Shown here piece by piece: positions 1-9,507 of a stretch of 64,000 nucleotides of DNA. The translations under genes were made by a program, and so were the position numbers. The DNA comes from Colwellia sp. PAMC 20917 (GTDB taxonomy: Bacteria > Pseudomonadota > Gammaproteobacteria > Enterobacterales > Alteromonadaceae). How positions within the stretch are numbered: the stretch's first letter is position 1; the number at the start of each line of letters is the position of its first letter. The notes beneath the pieces were generated by a model. It was not told where the DNA came from, did no database searches, and saw nothing but the letters and a program-made list of their open reading frames with translations. The stretch is taken from the NCBI RefSeq assembly GCF_001767295.1, contig NZ_CP014944.1, positions 682,001 through 746,000 of the forward strand, in the 5' to 3' direction.

Positions 1-2
1 AC

Positions 3-146
3 CACAACCCTGAGTTTTTACACGTTAAAGAGCGATTAGAAATAAAACTAGACGGGTTAAAAAAAGAAATGCCTGAAGTTGAATATTTTATGGATATATT
101 CCTTGAAGCTTGTTCAGCCACAGTCGATAAGATAAGCCAAAATTAA
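3..146 (+). CDS. C-terminal fragment of an unidentified protein
   Basis: An open frame runs from the window edge to a TAA at 144-146 and gives 47 residues ending DKISQN. It is acidic and looks helical. The start and most of the protein lie outside the window, so no family can be named. It is read toward the convergent HD-GYP gene that ends at 235. Confidence 0.5.
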   Translation, partial: HNPEFLHVKERLEIKLDGLKKEMPEVEYFMDIFLEACSATVDKISQN

Positions 147-234
147 GTTTATGTTAACCTGAAAGTAGAACATTGATAAAAATGTCCTACTCTTTCCCTA
201 ATTGACAAGAATAACCTCGGCTGCTTATACAGTT

Positions 235-1785
235 TTACAATGGAGATTCACCTGGATTCAACACTCTAATTTGGCAAAACTCATCATAGTTTTCTATAAA
301 CACATCAATCATTTTTGCTTCAAACTTTTTGCCGCTTTGTTCAATTAAGAAAGCTTTTATCTCAGTATCAGACCATTTCTCTTTATAACAACTTTCAGAG
401 CCCAAGGTATCGAAAACATCGGCAATAGCCATAATACGTGCTTCAAGCGGTATTTCTTCACCACTTAAGCCATCGGGGTAACCACTACCATCCCAATTTT
501 CATGATGGTAATGTGCTAACCTTGCACCTAGCTTTGAAACACTCGTTTTAGATTTTGACAACAATTGAAACCCTGCGTCGGCATGAGTTTTCATAATTTC
601 CCATTCGTTGTTATCAAGCTTGCCCGGTTTATGGAGTAAATTAACGGGAATAACCACCTTACCAATATCATGTAATGGTGCAGCTAAGCGAATAGCATTA
701 ATAAAGGCCTCACTTAGTTGTAATTTTTTCGCTAACAGTTCACAAATAAGTGCAACTCGATGAACGTGAGCCCCAGTATCTTTACTACGCGTTTCAATGG
801 CTTCTCCAACGATATAAAGCAGTTCTTTCTGAGTTTTTTCTAGCTCATGTTGTTTGGATAAACTATCAAGAATAAGGGCAACATTAGTGGCATATAACTC
901 GGCTAAACTGGCTTTAAAATGCTCTGCGTCATCTTCAAATTCAATATAAAGTACCGAGACTGAATTGCCTGATGTTTCATAATATCCAACAAATATTTCA
1001 TTAGTGAAATAATGCTTTTTATTTTCGAACGCTTTCTGGATTAAATGTTTAACATCACTAGAAATATCTGACGCTTCAAGACTATCTGACTCACTCACAT
1101 ACTTACCGGTACAGGCAATAATCAGATTTGAACTAGTTTCATCATATTCTAATTGGCTTCGGGCAATATAAAGCGCAGAACTGTCAACATCCATTAAGGT
1201 CAGTAAGTGCTCTAAAGCAGCAGAGCCAAAAGGCTTGAATTGATTGATTTTCAAAAGGTCATGAGTGGCTTTTATTAACTGTTTAAAAGCATCTAAACTA
1301 CGCTGTATCGTCATTATGTCACGGTAAGCACGAATACTTGCGTAGACAGTTGTAGTCATTTTACCGGCAGTAAAATCAGTTTTTTCTTTGTAGTCATTAA
1401 TATCAAATTCTTTAATCACTTTAGCTTCAGGAGCTGAACCCGCCTGACCCGTTCTTAGGATAAGACGTATTGCTTGGTTTTTTAAGGTATTACGGATCCA
1501 TTCAACAAGCTCTAAACCTGCATGATCAGTTTCCATAACAACATCAACAAAGGCCATGCAAAAGGTATCATCTTTTAATAATATCTCACGTGCTTCAATA
1601 GAAGAATAAGCCGAAACAATTTCCAAGCTTCTATGTTCAATAGTAGCATCAGCTAAAACCAGTCGAGTGACTTGATGCACAGATTCATCATCATCAATGA
1701 CAAGTATCCGCCAGACCTTGTGCTTCTTTGGTTTTGACGCTAAAGGCTCGCCTGCAGATTCTTCTTTAAAGAGAAAGTTTGACAT
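235..1785 (-). CDS. Response regulator with HD-GYP c-di-GMP phosphodiesterase output
   Basis: The 516-residue protein has a receiver domain at about residues 25-150, with the acidic pocket IDDDE and a likely phosphoacceptor Asp81 in [11 protein letters not shown] middle region (about 155-320) resembles the DUF3369 sensor segment usual in this architecture. The C-terminal HD-GYP domain (about 325-510) carries HDIGK near residue 372 and the [13 protein letters not shown] signature near 425. Such proteins hydrolyse cyclic di-GMP in the cytoplasm under control of a sensor kinase. HD, GYP and the metal-binding histidines are all present, so it is probably active. No kinase adjoins it. The divergent neighbour is a chemoreceptor, so a joint role in motility is possible but is inference. 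Confidence 0.9.
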   Translation of the reverse strand: MSNFLFKEESAGEPLASKPKKHKVWRILVIDDDESVHQVTRLVLADATIEHRSLEIVSAYSSIEAREILLKDDTFCMAFVDVVMETDHAGLELVEWIRNTLKNQAIRLILRTGQAGSAPEAKVIKEFDINDYKEKTDFTAGKMTTTVYASIRAYRDIMTIQRSLDAFKQLIKATHDLLKINQFKPFGSAALEHLLTLMDVDSSALYIARSQLEYDETSSNLIIACTGKYVSESDSLEASDISSDVKHLIQKAFENKKHYFTNEIFVGYYETSGNSVSVLYIEFEDDAEHFKASLAELYATNVALILDSLSKQHELEKTQKELLYIVGEAIETRSKDTGAHVHRVALICELLAKKLQLSEAFINAIRLAAPLHDIGKVVIPVNLLHKPGKLDNNEWEIMKTHADAGFQLLSKSKTSVSKLGARLAHYHHENWDGSGYPDGLSGEEIPLEARIMAIADVFDTLGSESCYKEKWSDTEIKAFLIEQSGKKFEAKMIDVFIENYDEFCQIRVLNPGESPL

Positions 1786-2269
1786 TATTAATTCGTATTA
1801 TTGTTATAGTTATCCCTAAGTGTAATAAATATATAGAATATTTCCTGCTATTTATGTAAAAAATTGGTAAATATAATAAATAATGCCTTAAAATAATGGG
1901 CAATATAAACTAAAAAACCTATAAACAAAGCAAAGTGGCTTCTCTTCACTGATAAACTTTCACTAAAAAAACACAACGAATAGTCATAGATGGCGAGAGA
2001 TTTTTCCGTGAAGTTTGTTGAGGCGTGTTTTTGTTTTGTGTCTGCGAGTAGAGCCTTTCTTTCTAAGGCTCTACTGGAGCTGAATTTGCTGTAATTTGGT
2101 TGAAGCTTTTTTGAAAACTTTTGGATTTTTAAGATACTGAAGTGGTCAAGTAAGATCTGTCGTAGTTCTGTAGTTTAACCAGTACTTTCGCTCTGACTCA
2201 TTTGGGCTTGGTCTCAGTACCATTCTCAGTTATATTATGGCTACATTTACGATTATTTAATGACTTTTT
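1786..2269. other. Divergent intergenic region with a strong hairpin
   Basis: This 484-base AT-rich region lies between the divergent HD-GYP and chemoreceptor genes and must hold both promoters. It contains a perfect 11-bp inverted repeat, 2047-2057 with 2065-2075, around a 7-base loop, with no T-run after it. The hairpin is about 200 bases upstream of the chemoreceptor start, in a likely long 5' leader. No c-di-GMP riboswitch consensus was recognised by eye and no coding frame was seen. Confidence 0.45.
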
Positions 2270-4234
2270 ATGAATATTCGCTCTAAACTAACGTTGAGCT
2301 TTGCTGCTACGGTTATTTTACCAATTATTGCCATTGCAATTGTCAGTATATCAATGACGATTTCTAAATCTTCAACAAGCTTTGTGGAACGCACTCAGGA
2401 TGAATTAAGGCAAGTAGACAACGGCTTTCAACTGTTCTTCCAACAAATCAAAGCTAACGTGAAATTTTTAGCTCAAAATAAATTGACAACCCAACTTCCT
2501 GATAATACTCATACTTATATTGACTCTGATCATATGATGGAGCCAAAAAATGATTCTGTCGAAGAATTAAATTTATATAAGCTATATGAAGATTTTGGTT
2601 CATCACACCCTGATTTACTATACGTATACACAGGCACCAAAGAAGGTGGCTTTGTTCAATATCCATTAGAAGTCCTTGGAGGTTATGATCCAAGACAACG
2701 TCCTTGGTACAAACAGGCGCTAGCCTCTCCAAACGCTCCAATTATTACTGAAGCATATCAAGATGTCATAGGAAAACCTGTAGTAACTTCTGCATTAGTG
2801 GTCAAAAATAAGCAAGGCGAAATCATAGGTGTACAAGGTCTAGATGTTACCCTTTCAACATTAACGGATATATTAAGTAATACAAAACTAGGTGAAAGCG
2901 GCTATCTCATTCTTATTGATGAGTCAGGAACCGTATTAGCTGATGCCAAAACACCAGAGAATAACTTCAAAAATATTAAAGATCTTTCATCATCATCATT
3001 ATTATTTTCCATATTACAAAAAAGTCCAAATCAAGATCATTTTTCTACCGAGCATTTAGGTGAAGATGTTGACGTTGCCAGTTATTATTCAAAAGAACTA
3101 AAGTGGCGTTTTGTTGGCGTCATCCATAGCGATGAAATTTTAGCGCCTGCATATAATATGAGTCAGACCATTACCGTGATTGCCTTTATCATGGTTACAT
3201 TATTTATTGCCATAGGATTTTGGTTAGCCAATCGTATTGTTCAACCCATTAACCGTGTGGCTGAAGGTTTGCGTGATATTGCACAAGGTGATGGAAATTT
3301 AACTAAGCGACTAGAGATTATTGGTCAAGATGAAGTCAGTGAATTGGCTCAATGGTTTAATCAATTCTTAAACTCGATTCATCAGCTTGTTGTTGATATT
3401 AAAACCTGTGCATCAACATTAAATGTGGTGGCTAATCAATCGGGTATACAAATCGCTGATGTAAAAGCAGTCAGCCATAAACAAGAACAATCAATAGATA
3501 ATGTGAATAACCTTATCGCAACGATGACAGATATAGCACATCAAACATCAAACGACTGCCAAGAAAGTTCAACAACTATTATGAAAACTGAAGAGTACTC
3601 CAAAAAGGGTATTTCGTTAATTTCTGTCACGGTAAGTGAAGTGAGTTCGTTAAATCAATCGTTAAGTGAATCATCTCAATCGATGAAGTCACTTGAACTG
3701 GAAAGTGAGAATATTACTAAAATATTAGATGTTATCAGAAGCATTGCTGAACAAACTAATCTGTTAGCACTTAATGCGGCTATTGAAGCGGCAAGAGCTG
3801 GTGAGCAAGGGCGAGGATTTGCTGTGGTCGCAGATGAAGTGAGAACATTAGCGCAACGCTCGCGAGGTGCTACCGAAGAAATTGATGCTGTATTAATGAA
3901 CTTGCTGGATAAAACACGTGTTGTTTCTCAACAAATGGGCGTGAATGTCGAACAATCGAAACAGGCTATCGATAAAATTGAACAAGCGAATCAATCATTT
4001 AACGAAATCAGTACTTTGGTTGGACAAATGAAAGAAAATATCTCGCGTATTACTCAAGCCGCAGATCAACAGTGCAGTTCATCGGACTTGATCAATGACG
4101 ATATTAGTGGCATCAATCAATCTGCAAAAGGTATTGTTAATACTGCTGATACATTGGCCGATGGATCGAATGACTTACTTGTTTTATCCAAAGATTTAAC
4201 AAATTTAGTCGGTCGCTTTAAAGTCAATAATTAA
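2270..4234 (+). CDS. Methyl-accepting chemotaxis protein with periplasmic Cache sensor
   Basis: The 654-residue chemoreceptor has a membrane segment at about residues 8-30, a periplasmic double-Cache-type ligand domain to about 290 (including the typical [11 protein letters not shown] stretch), a second membrane segment near 297-318, a HAMP domain, and a long methyl-accepting coiled coil. The hairpin tip [18 protein letters not shown], which contacts CheA and CheW, is intact. Cache domains of this kind commonly bind amino acids or other small organic ligands; the ligand cannot be read here. There is no C-terminal CheR/CheB pentapeptide (the end is GRFKVNN). The start is an ATG just before the first membrane segment, and a terminator hairpin follows. 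Confidence 0.93.
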   Translation: MNIRSKLTLSFAATVILPIIAIAIVSISMTISKSSTSFVERTQDELRQVDNGFQLFFQQIKANVKFLAQNKLTTQLPDNTHTYIDSDHMMEPKNDSVEELNLYKLYEDFGSSHPDLLYVYTGTKEGGFVQYPLEVLGGYDPRQRPWYKQALASPNAPIITEAYQDVIGKPVVTSALVVKNKQGEIIGVQGLDVTLSTLTDILSNTKLGESGYLILIDESGTVLADAKTPENNFKNIKDLSSSSLLFSILQKSPNQDHFSTEHLGEDVDVASYYSKELKWRFVGVIHSDEILAPAYNMSQTITVIAFIMVTLFIAIGFWLANRIVQPINRVAEGLRDIAQGDGNLTKRLEIIGQDEVSELAQWFNQFLNSIHQLVVDIKTCASTLNVVANQSGIQIADVKAVSHKQEQSIDNVNNLIATMTDIAHQTSNDCQESSTTIMKTEEYSKKGISLISVTVSEVSSLNQSLSESSQSMKSLELESENITKILDVIRSIAEQTNLLALNAAIEAARAGEQGRGFAVVADEVRTLAQRSRGATEEIDAVLMNLLDKTRVVSQQMGVNVEQSKQAIDKIEQANQSFNEISTLVGQMKENISRITQAADQQCSSSDLINDDISGINQSAKGIVNTADTLADGSNDLLVLSKDLTNLVGRFKVNN

Positions 4235-4287
4235 CATCAATATTAGTATTAAATAACGAAGCACTATATTTTAACTATTTATTACCA

Positions 4288-4312
4288 GCCTGTAACAGAT
4301 TTTGTTACAGGC
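4288..4312 (+). terminator. Terminator-like hairpin after the chemoreceptor gene
   Basis: A perfect 10-bp stem (4288-4297 with 4303-4312) closes a 5-base loop, 54 bases after the chemoreceptor stop. A T-run follows only after about ten bases, so termination strength is uncertain. Confidence 0.6.
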
Positions 4313-5031
4313 TCTAGCCCACTTTTTTGCCCTACTTAAACGCCTTATTCTTGCTTAGTAAAGATTATAACTAATGCGCCCCATAGACCAAAAATACTGG
4401 TGAGGGCATTTAATAAACTTTCCTTAGTAACCTAACACCTTATTAGTGCGTATTTCGATTTAAACTGTCGACATATCGAGCTGATTGATTCACACACAAA
4501 ACTTTATATAATAGATTTAGTAAGTGGCCAGCAAGCTTCTCTGTATTGAGTGTCTTTTATGAATAAAAGTAACAAGCTATGTGTTATTCGATCCCAAAAA
4601 TGGCACGTTATGCACATACTCCAGACAGTATAAACCGATAAAAAATAAATGGTTGACAATTTAATTGAGATAAACATGTCTAAATTCCTGTGTTACATAA
4701 ACGTACCAAATTTATCATTCAGTTATTAATTTAGTAACAAAATAGATTCATTAGAAAATATAGGAAAAATTTTTCTATGTTCATTTACGTAAATCACACT
4801 AAAAAGACCTTGGCAGTAGTACATAAAAATGGTCGGTAAATTAATTATCTAAGGCTCACTAATGCCACAAAGAAGACATTAGCACTTACTGGCTAGAATT
4901 GAATTCAGATTAGTTTTTGTATCGATCATTTCCTATTAAGCCACCCATAATAAATCGTTTTTTTTTCAACAATAAACTATACCAACAATAAACTATACTT
5001 AGTTTACCCTCTTATAAGTGTGGTGATTGTT
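4313..5031. other. Intergenic region, mostly non-coding
   Basis: About 720 AT-rich bases without a convincing gene. On the minus strand 4345-4430 could encode the hydrophobic tail LLNALTSIFGLWGALVIIF, with a stop but no start; it may be the relic of a membrane protein. The segment 4804-4888 resembles the 3' end of the 1.4 kb repeat found further on. From about 4927 the sequence matches the upstream region of the second transposase copy, with an extra 15-base duplication near 4979-4993. Confidence 0.4.
4804..4888 (+). repeat. Isolated 3' end of the 1.4 kb repeat unit
   Basis: This stretch aligns by eye to the ends of the tandem repeat units at about 9878-9962 and 11267-11352. They share AAGACCT, a CAG/AAA stretch, and the nearly identical core GGCTCACTAATGCCACA. 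It lies just upstream of the transposase block, as if that block separates it from the rest of the array. Confidence 0.55.
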
Positions 5032-6012
5032 ATGCCCAAGCCTCGTTCACAACAAATCAGTTTATCTGATACGCCGTATTATCATATTTGCAGTCAAACC
5101 GTTCGAAAAGCCTTTTTATGTGGTATTGATAAAGAAACCGGTGTCAGTTATGAGCATAGGCGTCATTGGATTGAACAGCGCATTTTTACATTATCTCAGG
5201 TCTTTGCTATTGATATTTGTGCTCACGCTGTTATGAATAATCACTTACATTTAGTCCTTCATGTTGATAGTGAACAAGTTAACAACTGGACGACGTTCGA
5301 GGTACTGTCCCGTTGGCATAAGTTGTTTAAAGGCACCCTGTTAACCCGTCAATATCAGCGACAGCAATCATTAACGACATTCGAAATAGAAATAGTTGAA
5401 GAAACAGCACAGGTCTATAAACAGCGCTTAATCGATATCAGTTGGTTTATGCGGGCATTAAACGAGCCTATTGCTCGACAGGCCAATAAAGAAGATAAAT
5501 GCACTGGGCACTTTTGGGAAGGACGCTTTAAATCACAAGCCCTGCTCGATGAAGGGGCATTACTTGCTTGTATGGCTTATGTAGATTTAAATCCAGTGCG
5601 TGCGGGTATTGCCCCAACACCTGAGCAATCGAGTTTTACCAGTATTCAACTGCGTATCAGAGCCGCCATTATCGGAGAGCAACCGACAACGTTATTACCT
5701 TTTACGGGCAATGAACAGCAAGCTAAAACCCCAGGCATCCGCTTTAGCTTGAAGGACTATTTAACCCTTGTAGATGAAACAGGTCGCGTAATAAGAGCAG
5801 ACAAGCGAGGCGCTATCGATAACAAAACCGCAAATATACTGTCAAGACTTCACATCAGCGACGAAAGTTGGCTCAAACTCACCACAAACTTTGAAGGTAT
5901 ATTCACGGGCGCGGTGGGCACCGCAGAGCATTTGTGTGAATTTACTGAGCACGTGGGGTTAAAGCGAGCACACGGTAAAGCAAATGCTCAAGCTTGTTTG
6001 AATAGCGCGTAA
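5032..6012 (+). CDS. REP-associated tyrosine transposase (RAYT), copy 1
   Basis: The 326-residue protein belongs to the Y1 (IS200-like) transposase family in its REP-associated branch. The HUH motif is seen as MNNHLHLVLH, and the candidate catalytic tyrosine lies in CMAYVDLNPVRAGIA. RAYTs are single-strand DNA nucleases linked to spread of REP palindromes. The start is taken at ATG 5032, giving MPKPRSQQ; in-frame GTGs upstream are possible but the second copy supports this ATG. REP-like repeats follow immediately. The protein is almost identical to the one encoded at 7110-8090, so the duplication is recent. It is longer than single-domain RAYTs, and the extra C-terminal part (from about residue 230) has no recognised function. 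Confidence 0.9.
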   Translation: MPKPRSQQISLSDTPYYHICSQTVRKAFLCGIDKETGVSYEHRRHWIEQRIFTLSQVFAIDICAHAVMNNHLHLVLHVDSEQVNNWTTFEVLSRWHKLFKGTLLTRQYQRQQSLTTFEIEIVEETAQVYKQRLIDISWFMRALNEPIARQANKEDKCTGHFWEGRFKSQALLDEGALLACMAYVDLNPVRAGIAPTPEQSSFTSIQLRIRAAIIGEQPTTLLPFTGNEQQAKTPGIRFSLKDYLTLVDETGRVIRADKRGAIDNKTANILSRLHISDESWLKLTTNFEGIFTGAVGTAEHLCEFTEHVGLKRAHGKANAQACLNSA

Positions 6013-6106
6013 ACTTAACTACATGCTAAGACCGCACTAAAACCACAAGAAAAAATACGGCTAACTTGGGGTAGCAAGCACAGCTTGCCTGAAATTCACT
6101 CATTTA

Positions 6107-6429
6107 ATCAACATCTATAAAATTCGATAGGCAAAGGCTTACAAGATGAAATACATGCATTGTGTTGACCAATGGATAGCGTGTTTCAGAGCATTATAAC
6201 TGCGTAGCATTAGCATGGGTGGCATAGTAATTTTTTTAATCAACATCTATAAAAATCGATATGCAAAAGCTTACAAGATGAAGTACATGCATTGTTGTTG
6301 ACCAATGGATAGCCGTATTTCAGAGCATTATCATGGGTGGCATAGTAATTTTTGTTGTTGACCTATGGATAGCCGTTTTTCAGAGCATTATTATTGTGTA
6401 GCATTATCATGGGTGGCATAGTAACTTTT
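6107..6429. repeat. REP-like repeat array, units 1-3
   Basis: Three copies of a roughly 110-135 base unit follow transposase copy 1: about 6107-6237, 6238-6350 and a 5'-truncated one at 6354-6429. Each full unit starts AATCAACATCTATAAAA, passes through TTACAAGATGAA and ATGCATTG, then CAATGGATAGC and TTTCAGAGCATTAT, and ends ATGGGTGGCATAGTAA plus a T-run. Units differ by small internal deletions: the segment containing GTAGCATTA is missing from unit 2. The occurrence only beside transposase genes suggests these are the elements the RAYT acts on. Confidence 0.85.
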
Positions 6430-6430
6430 C

Positions 6431-6839
6431 TGGCATTGCTCCAACACCTGAGCAATCGAATTTTACCAGTATTCAACTGCGTATCAAAGCAGCCATTATA
6501 GGAGAGCAACCGACAACCTTATTACCTTTTACGGGCAATGAACAGCAAGCTAAAACCCCAGGTATCCGCTTTAGCCTAAAGGACTATTTAACCCTTGTAG
6601 ATGAAACAGGTCGCGTAATAAGAGCCGACAAGCGAGGCGCTATCGATAACAAAACCGCAAATATACTGTCAAGACTTCACATCAGCGATGAAAGTTAGCT
6701 CAAACTCACCACAAACTTTGAAGGTATATTCACTGGCGCGGTCGGCACCGCAGAGCATTTGTGTGAATTTACTGAGCACGTGGGGTTAAAGCGAGCACAC
6801 GGTAAAGCAAATGCTCAAGCTTGTTTGAATAGCGCGTAA
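6431..6839 (+). pseudogene. RAYT transposase fragment, copy 2 (5'-truncated, with stop)
   Basis: This is the C-terminal 40 percent of the transposase, beginning at the residues GIAPTPEQS and ending in the same stop context as the intact copies. The 5' part is replaced by REP repeat sequence. A TGG tryptophan codon has become TAG at 6696-6698, so even the fragment frame is broken. The downstream flank to about 7018 is nearly identical to that of copy 1, so the fragment probably arose by recombination between copies. Confidence 0.9.
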
Positions 6840-6932
6840 ACTTAACTACATGCTAAGACCGCACTAAAACCACAAGAAAAAATACGGCTACCTTGGGGTA
6901 GCAAGCACAGCTTGCCTGAAATTCACTCATTT

Positions 6933-7018
6933 AATCAACATCTATAAAATTCGATAGGCAAAGGCTTACAAGATGAAATACATGCATTGTGTTGACCAAT
7001 GGATAGCGTGTTTCAGAG
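6933..7018. repeat. REP-like repeat, 3'-truncated unit 4
   Basis: A copy of the REP-like unit that matches unit 1 base for base over most of its length but stops at TTTCAGAG (about 7018), where it is joined directly to the upstream region of the next transposase gene. The junction marks the left boundary of the third transposase copy. Confidence 0.8.
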
Positions 7019-7109
7019 AACATTTCCCATTAAGCCACCCATAATAAATCGTTTTTTTTTCAACAATAAACTACACTTAGTTTACCCTCTTATAAGTGTG
7101 GTGATTGTT

Positions 7110-8090
7110 ATGCCCAAGCCTCGTTCACAACAAATCAGTTTATCTGATACGCCGTATTATCATATTTGCAGTCAAACCGTTCGAAAAGCCTTTTTATGTG
7201 GTATTGATAAAGAAACCGGTGTCAGTTATGAGCACAGGCGTCATTGGATTGAACAGCGCATTTTTACATTATCTCAGGTCTTTGCTATTGATATTTGTGC
7301 TCACGCGGTTATGAATAATCACTTACATTTAGTCCTTCATGTTGATAGTGAAAAAGCTAACAACTGGACGACGCTAGAGGTACTGTCTCGTTGGCATACG
7401 TTGTTTAAAGGCACCCTGTTGACCTGTCAGTATCAGCGACAGCAATCATTAACGACATTCGAAATAGAAATAGTTGAAGAAACAGCACAGGTCTATAAAC
7501 AGCGCTTAATCGATATCAGTTGGTTTATGCGAGCATTAAACGAGCCTATTGCTCGACAAGCCAATAAAGAAGATAAATGCACAGGGCACTTTTGGGAAGG
7601 ACGCTTTAAATCACAAGCCCTGCTCGATGAAGGGGCATTACTTGCTTGTATGGCTTATGTAGATTTAAATCCAGTGCGTGCGGGCATTGCCCCAACACCT
7701 GAGCAATCGCGTTTTACCAGTATTCAACTGCGTATCAAAGCAGCCATCATGGGAGAGCAACCGACAACCTTATTACCTTTTACGGGCAATGAACAGCAAG
7801 CTAAAACCTCCGGTATCCGCTTTAGCTTGAAGGACTATTTAACCCTTGTAGATGAAACAGGTCGGGTAATAAGAGCAGACAAACGAGGCGCTATCGATAA
7901 CAAAACCGCAAATATACTGTCAAGACTTCACATCAGCGATGAAAGTTGGCTCAAACTCACCACAAACTTTGAAGGTATATTCACTGGCGCGGTAGGCACC
8001 GCAGAGCATTTGTGTGAATTTACTGAGCACGTGGGGTTAAAGCGAGCACACGGTAAAGCAAATGCCCAAGCTTGTTTGAATAGCGCGTAA
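7110..8090 (+). CDS. REP-associated tyrosine transposase (RAYT), copy 3
   Basis: The 326-residue protein differs from the one at 5032-6012 by only about ten substitutions (for example EKANNWTTLE against EQVNNWTTFE) and keeps the HUH motif MNNHLHL and the YVDLNPVRAG tyrosine region. An in-frame ATG at 6999 would add 37 residues, but that stretch is read from REP repeat and promoter sequence not shared by copy 1, so ATG 7110 is preferred. About 90 bases of upstream sequence are shared with copy 1, so the two genes probably have the same promoter. A REP array follows at 8181. Both full copies look intact and potentially active. Confidence 0.9.
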   Translation: MPKPRSQQISLSDTPYYHICSQTVRKAFLCGIDKETGVSYEHRRHWIEQRIFTLSQVFAIDICAHAVMNNHLHLVLHVDSEKANNWTTLEVLSRWHTLFKGTLLTCQYQRQQSLTTFEIEIVEETAQVYKQRLIDISWFMRALNEPIARQANKEDKCTGHFWEGRFKSQALLDEGALLACMAYVDLNPVRAGIAPTPEQSRFTSIQLRIKAAIMGEQPTTLLPFTGNEQQAKTSGIRFSLKDYLTLVDETGRVIRADKRGAIDNKTANILSRLHISDESWLKLTTNFEGIFTGAVGTAEHLCEFTEHVGLKRAHGKANAQACLNSA

Positions 8091-8180
8091 ACTTAACTAC
8101 AAGCTAAGACAGTACTAAGACAGCAAGAAAAATACGGCTACCTTGGGGGAGAAGTAAACTTGCCTGAAATTCACTCATTT

Positions 8181-8577
8181 AATCAACATCTATAAAAATC
8201 GATATACAAAAGCTTACAAGATGAAATACATGCATTACTGTTGACCAATGGATAGCCGTATTTCAGAGCATTATTATTGTGTAGCATTATCATGGGTGGC
8301 ATAGTAACTTTATCAACATCTATAAAAATCGATATGAAAAGCCTTACAAGATGAAGTACATGCATTGTTGCTGACCAATCGATAGCCGTGTTTCAGAGCA
8401 TTATAACTGCGTAGCATTAGCATGGGTGGCATAGTAATTTTTTTAATCAACATCTATAAAAATCGATATGCAAAAGCTTACAAGATGAAGTACATGCATT
8501 ACTGTTGACCAATGGATAGCCGTGTTTCAGAGCATTATCACTGCGTAGCATTATCTTGGGTGGCATAGTAACTTTTT
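8181..8577. repeat. REP-like repeat array, units 5-7
   Basis: Three full-length units in direct orientation follow copy 3: about 8181-8311, 8312-8444 and 8445-8577. They keep the order AATCAACATCTATAAAAATCG, CAAGATGAA, ATGCATT, GATAGCCG, TTTCAGAGCATTAT, GTAGCATTA and GGGTGGCATAGTAA, with a few substitutions each. The array ends exactly where the 1.4 kb tandem repeat begins. A short minus-strand frame in it is a by-product of the repetition. Confidence 0.85.
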
Positions 8578-9049
8578 TGATCTACAGCGGACATGGTTGA
8601 ACAATCATATTACTCTGGAGTGTGCCTGATAGCGGTCGTTCACATGGTTGTGTTGCATGACTTCTTGCAGCTCGTCCACTTTGTGTAAAGCAGACTATAA
8701 TGTCAGGTTTTTTTACAGCATATAATACATTGCACTGCAAATATGTTCATTCAGACTATAAATATGTATATTTCCAAATCTAACATTAGATTTTTCTCTG
8801 TATCTTGAGTTTTTCATTAGCCAGTGTCCATTTTTTTTACACTTATTATTTCAAAATTAATATTATTTTTAGTTACACATTTTAATTGCCTTTTATTCAT
8901 ACAATTAGGCTTTACCAATTCTGAATGGCGCAAAAAATGCCTATAACCGTGCGGATGAGGATGTGTTAAATAGCTTCCTATCTCCCGTTAACTATTCGAG
9001 AGTTTTAGTTAAGTTGTATCGGGTACTTGCAACTATAAAGGAGTCAATT

Positions 9050-9451
9050 ATGAAAATTTTAACATTGGCAGTAGTGTTCGTATTATTAGCTTTCAATTCT
9101 AATGCTACCAAGTACAAGTTCATTGCAACAGATAGTAGTATTGAGACAGAAATGTGTGTGTTTGCTGGCAATAATGATAAAGATGGATTAAAAAAAGCAC
9201 TGAGATTGCGTATGATGGGTTCTGCGATTAATTCAAAACGCTTTACTGTTAATTCTGTTACTTGTAATGATATGGTAATGGCGCATTTTGCCCATAAATA
9301 TGATGCGTTAGATACCTTTTCGTATTTAAACCATTTCACCTCCAAAAAAGATAAAATACCTACCACAAGTGTTGAAATAAAAGATATCGCAGCCGTTTTC
9401 AATCACAAAAATGAAGAGACTAAGATCATTTATGTCGGCTCGGCTAAATAA
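9050..9451 (+). CDS. Small secreted protein, DUF3718-like, copy A
   Basis: The 133-residue protein starts at ATG 9050, with AAGGAG 7 bases upstream, rather than at the in-frame GTG 8963. A signal peptide (MKILTLAVVFVLLAFNSNA) with a likely cut after NA precedes a mature part of about 114 residues. The mature part has two cysteines, in ETEMCVFAGNNDKDGLKKAL and SVTCNDM. The ATD...C...NND pattern resembles, from memory, the DUF3718 family of small periplasmic proteins in Alteromonadales and Vibrionales, whose function is unknown. The two cysteines could form one periplasmic disulfide. A near-identical gene lies at 10420-10842. A hairpin terminator follows 20 bases after the stop. Confidence 0.8.
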   Translation: MKILTLAVVFVLLAFNSNATKYKFIATDSSIETEMCVFAGNNDKDGLKKALRLRMMGSAINSKRFTVNSVTCNDMVMAHFAHKYDALDTFSYLNHFTSKKDKIPTTSVEIKDIAAVFNHKNEETKIIYVGSAK

Positions 9452-9470
9452 ATTGCATATTGAAAATTCA

Positions 9471-9507
9471 GAGCTAAACTTTTATAACTTACTATAAAGT
9501 TTAGCTC
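9471..9507 (+). terminator. Hairpin terminator after secreted-protein copy A
   Basis: A perfect 13-bp stem, 9471-9483 with 9495-9507 (GAGCTAAACTTTA and its complement), with an 11-base loop. The T-rich stretch after it is weak. Unit B has the same hairpin. Confidence 0.75.

Noticed and set aside
2454-2741. 95-codon minus-strand ORF inside the chemoreceptor gene
   Set aside because: It is antisense to a well-supported gene and has no family features; the same applies to the other antisense frames in trp, mfd, ilvI and fumarase genes.
6999-7109. 37-residue N-terminal extension of transposase copy 3
   Set aside because: It is translated from REP repeat and promoter sequence and is not shared by copy 1; ATG 7110 matches the start of the other copy.
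8183-8365. 60-codon minus-strand ORF
   Set aside because: It is read entirely from the REP-like repeats, whose repetition produces repeated peptides (NACISSCKLLYID); no ribosome site.
6107-8577. CRISPR array
   Set aside because: The repeats are over 100 bases, directly abutting, without unique spacers, and no cas genes are present.
8963-9049. 29-residue N-terminal extension of the secreted protein (also 10333-10419)
   Set aside because: A strong AAGGAG directly before the internal ATG and a complete signal peptide starting there make the longer form unlikely.
8992-9402. 136-codon minus-strand ORF, with a twin at 10362-10793
   Set aside because: It is antisense to the signal-peptide gene, and its apparent conservation only reflects the duplicated plus-strand gene.
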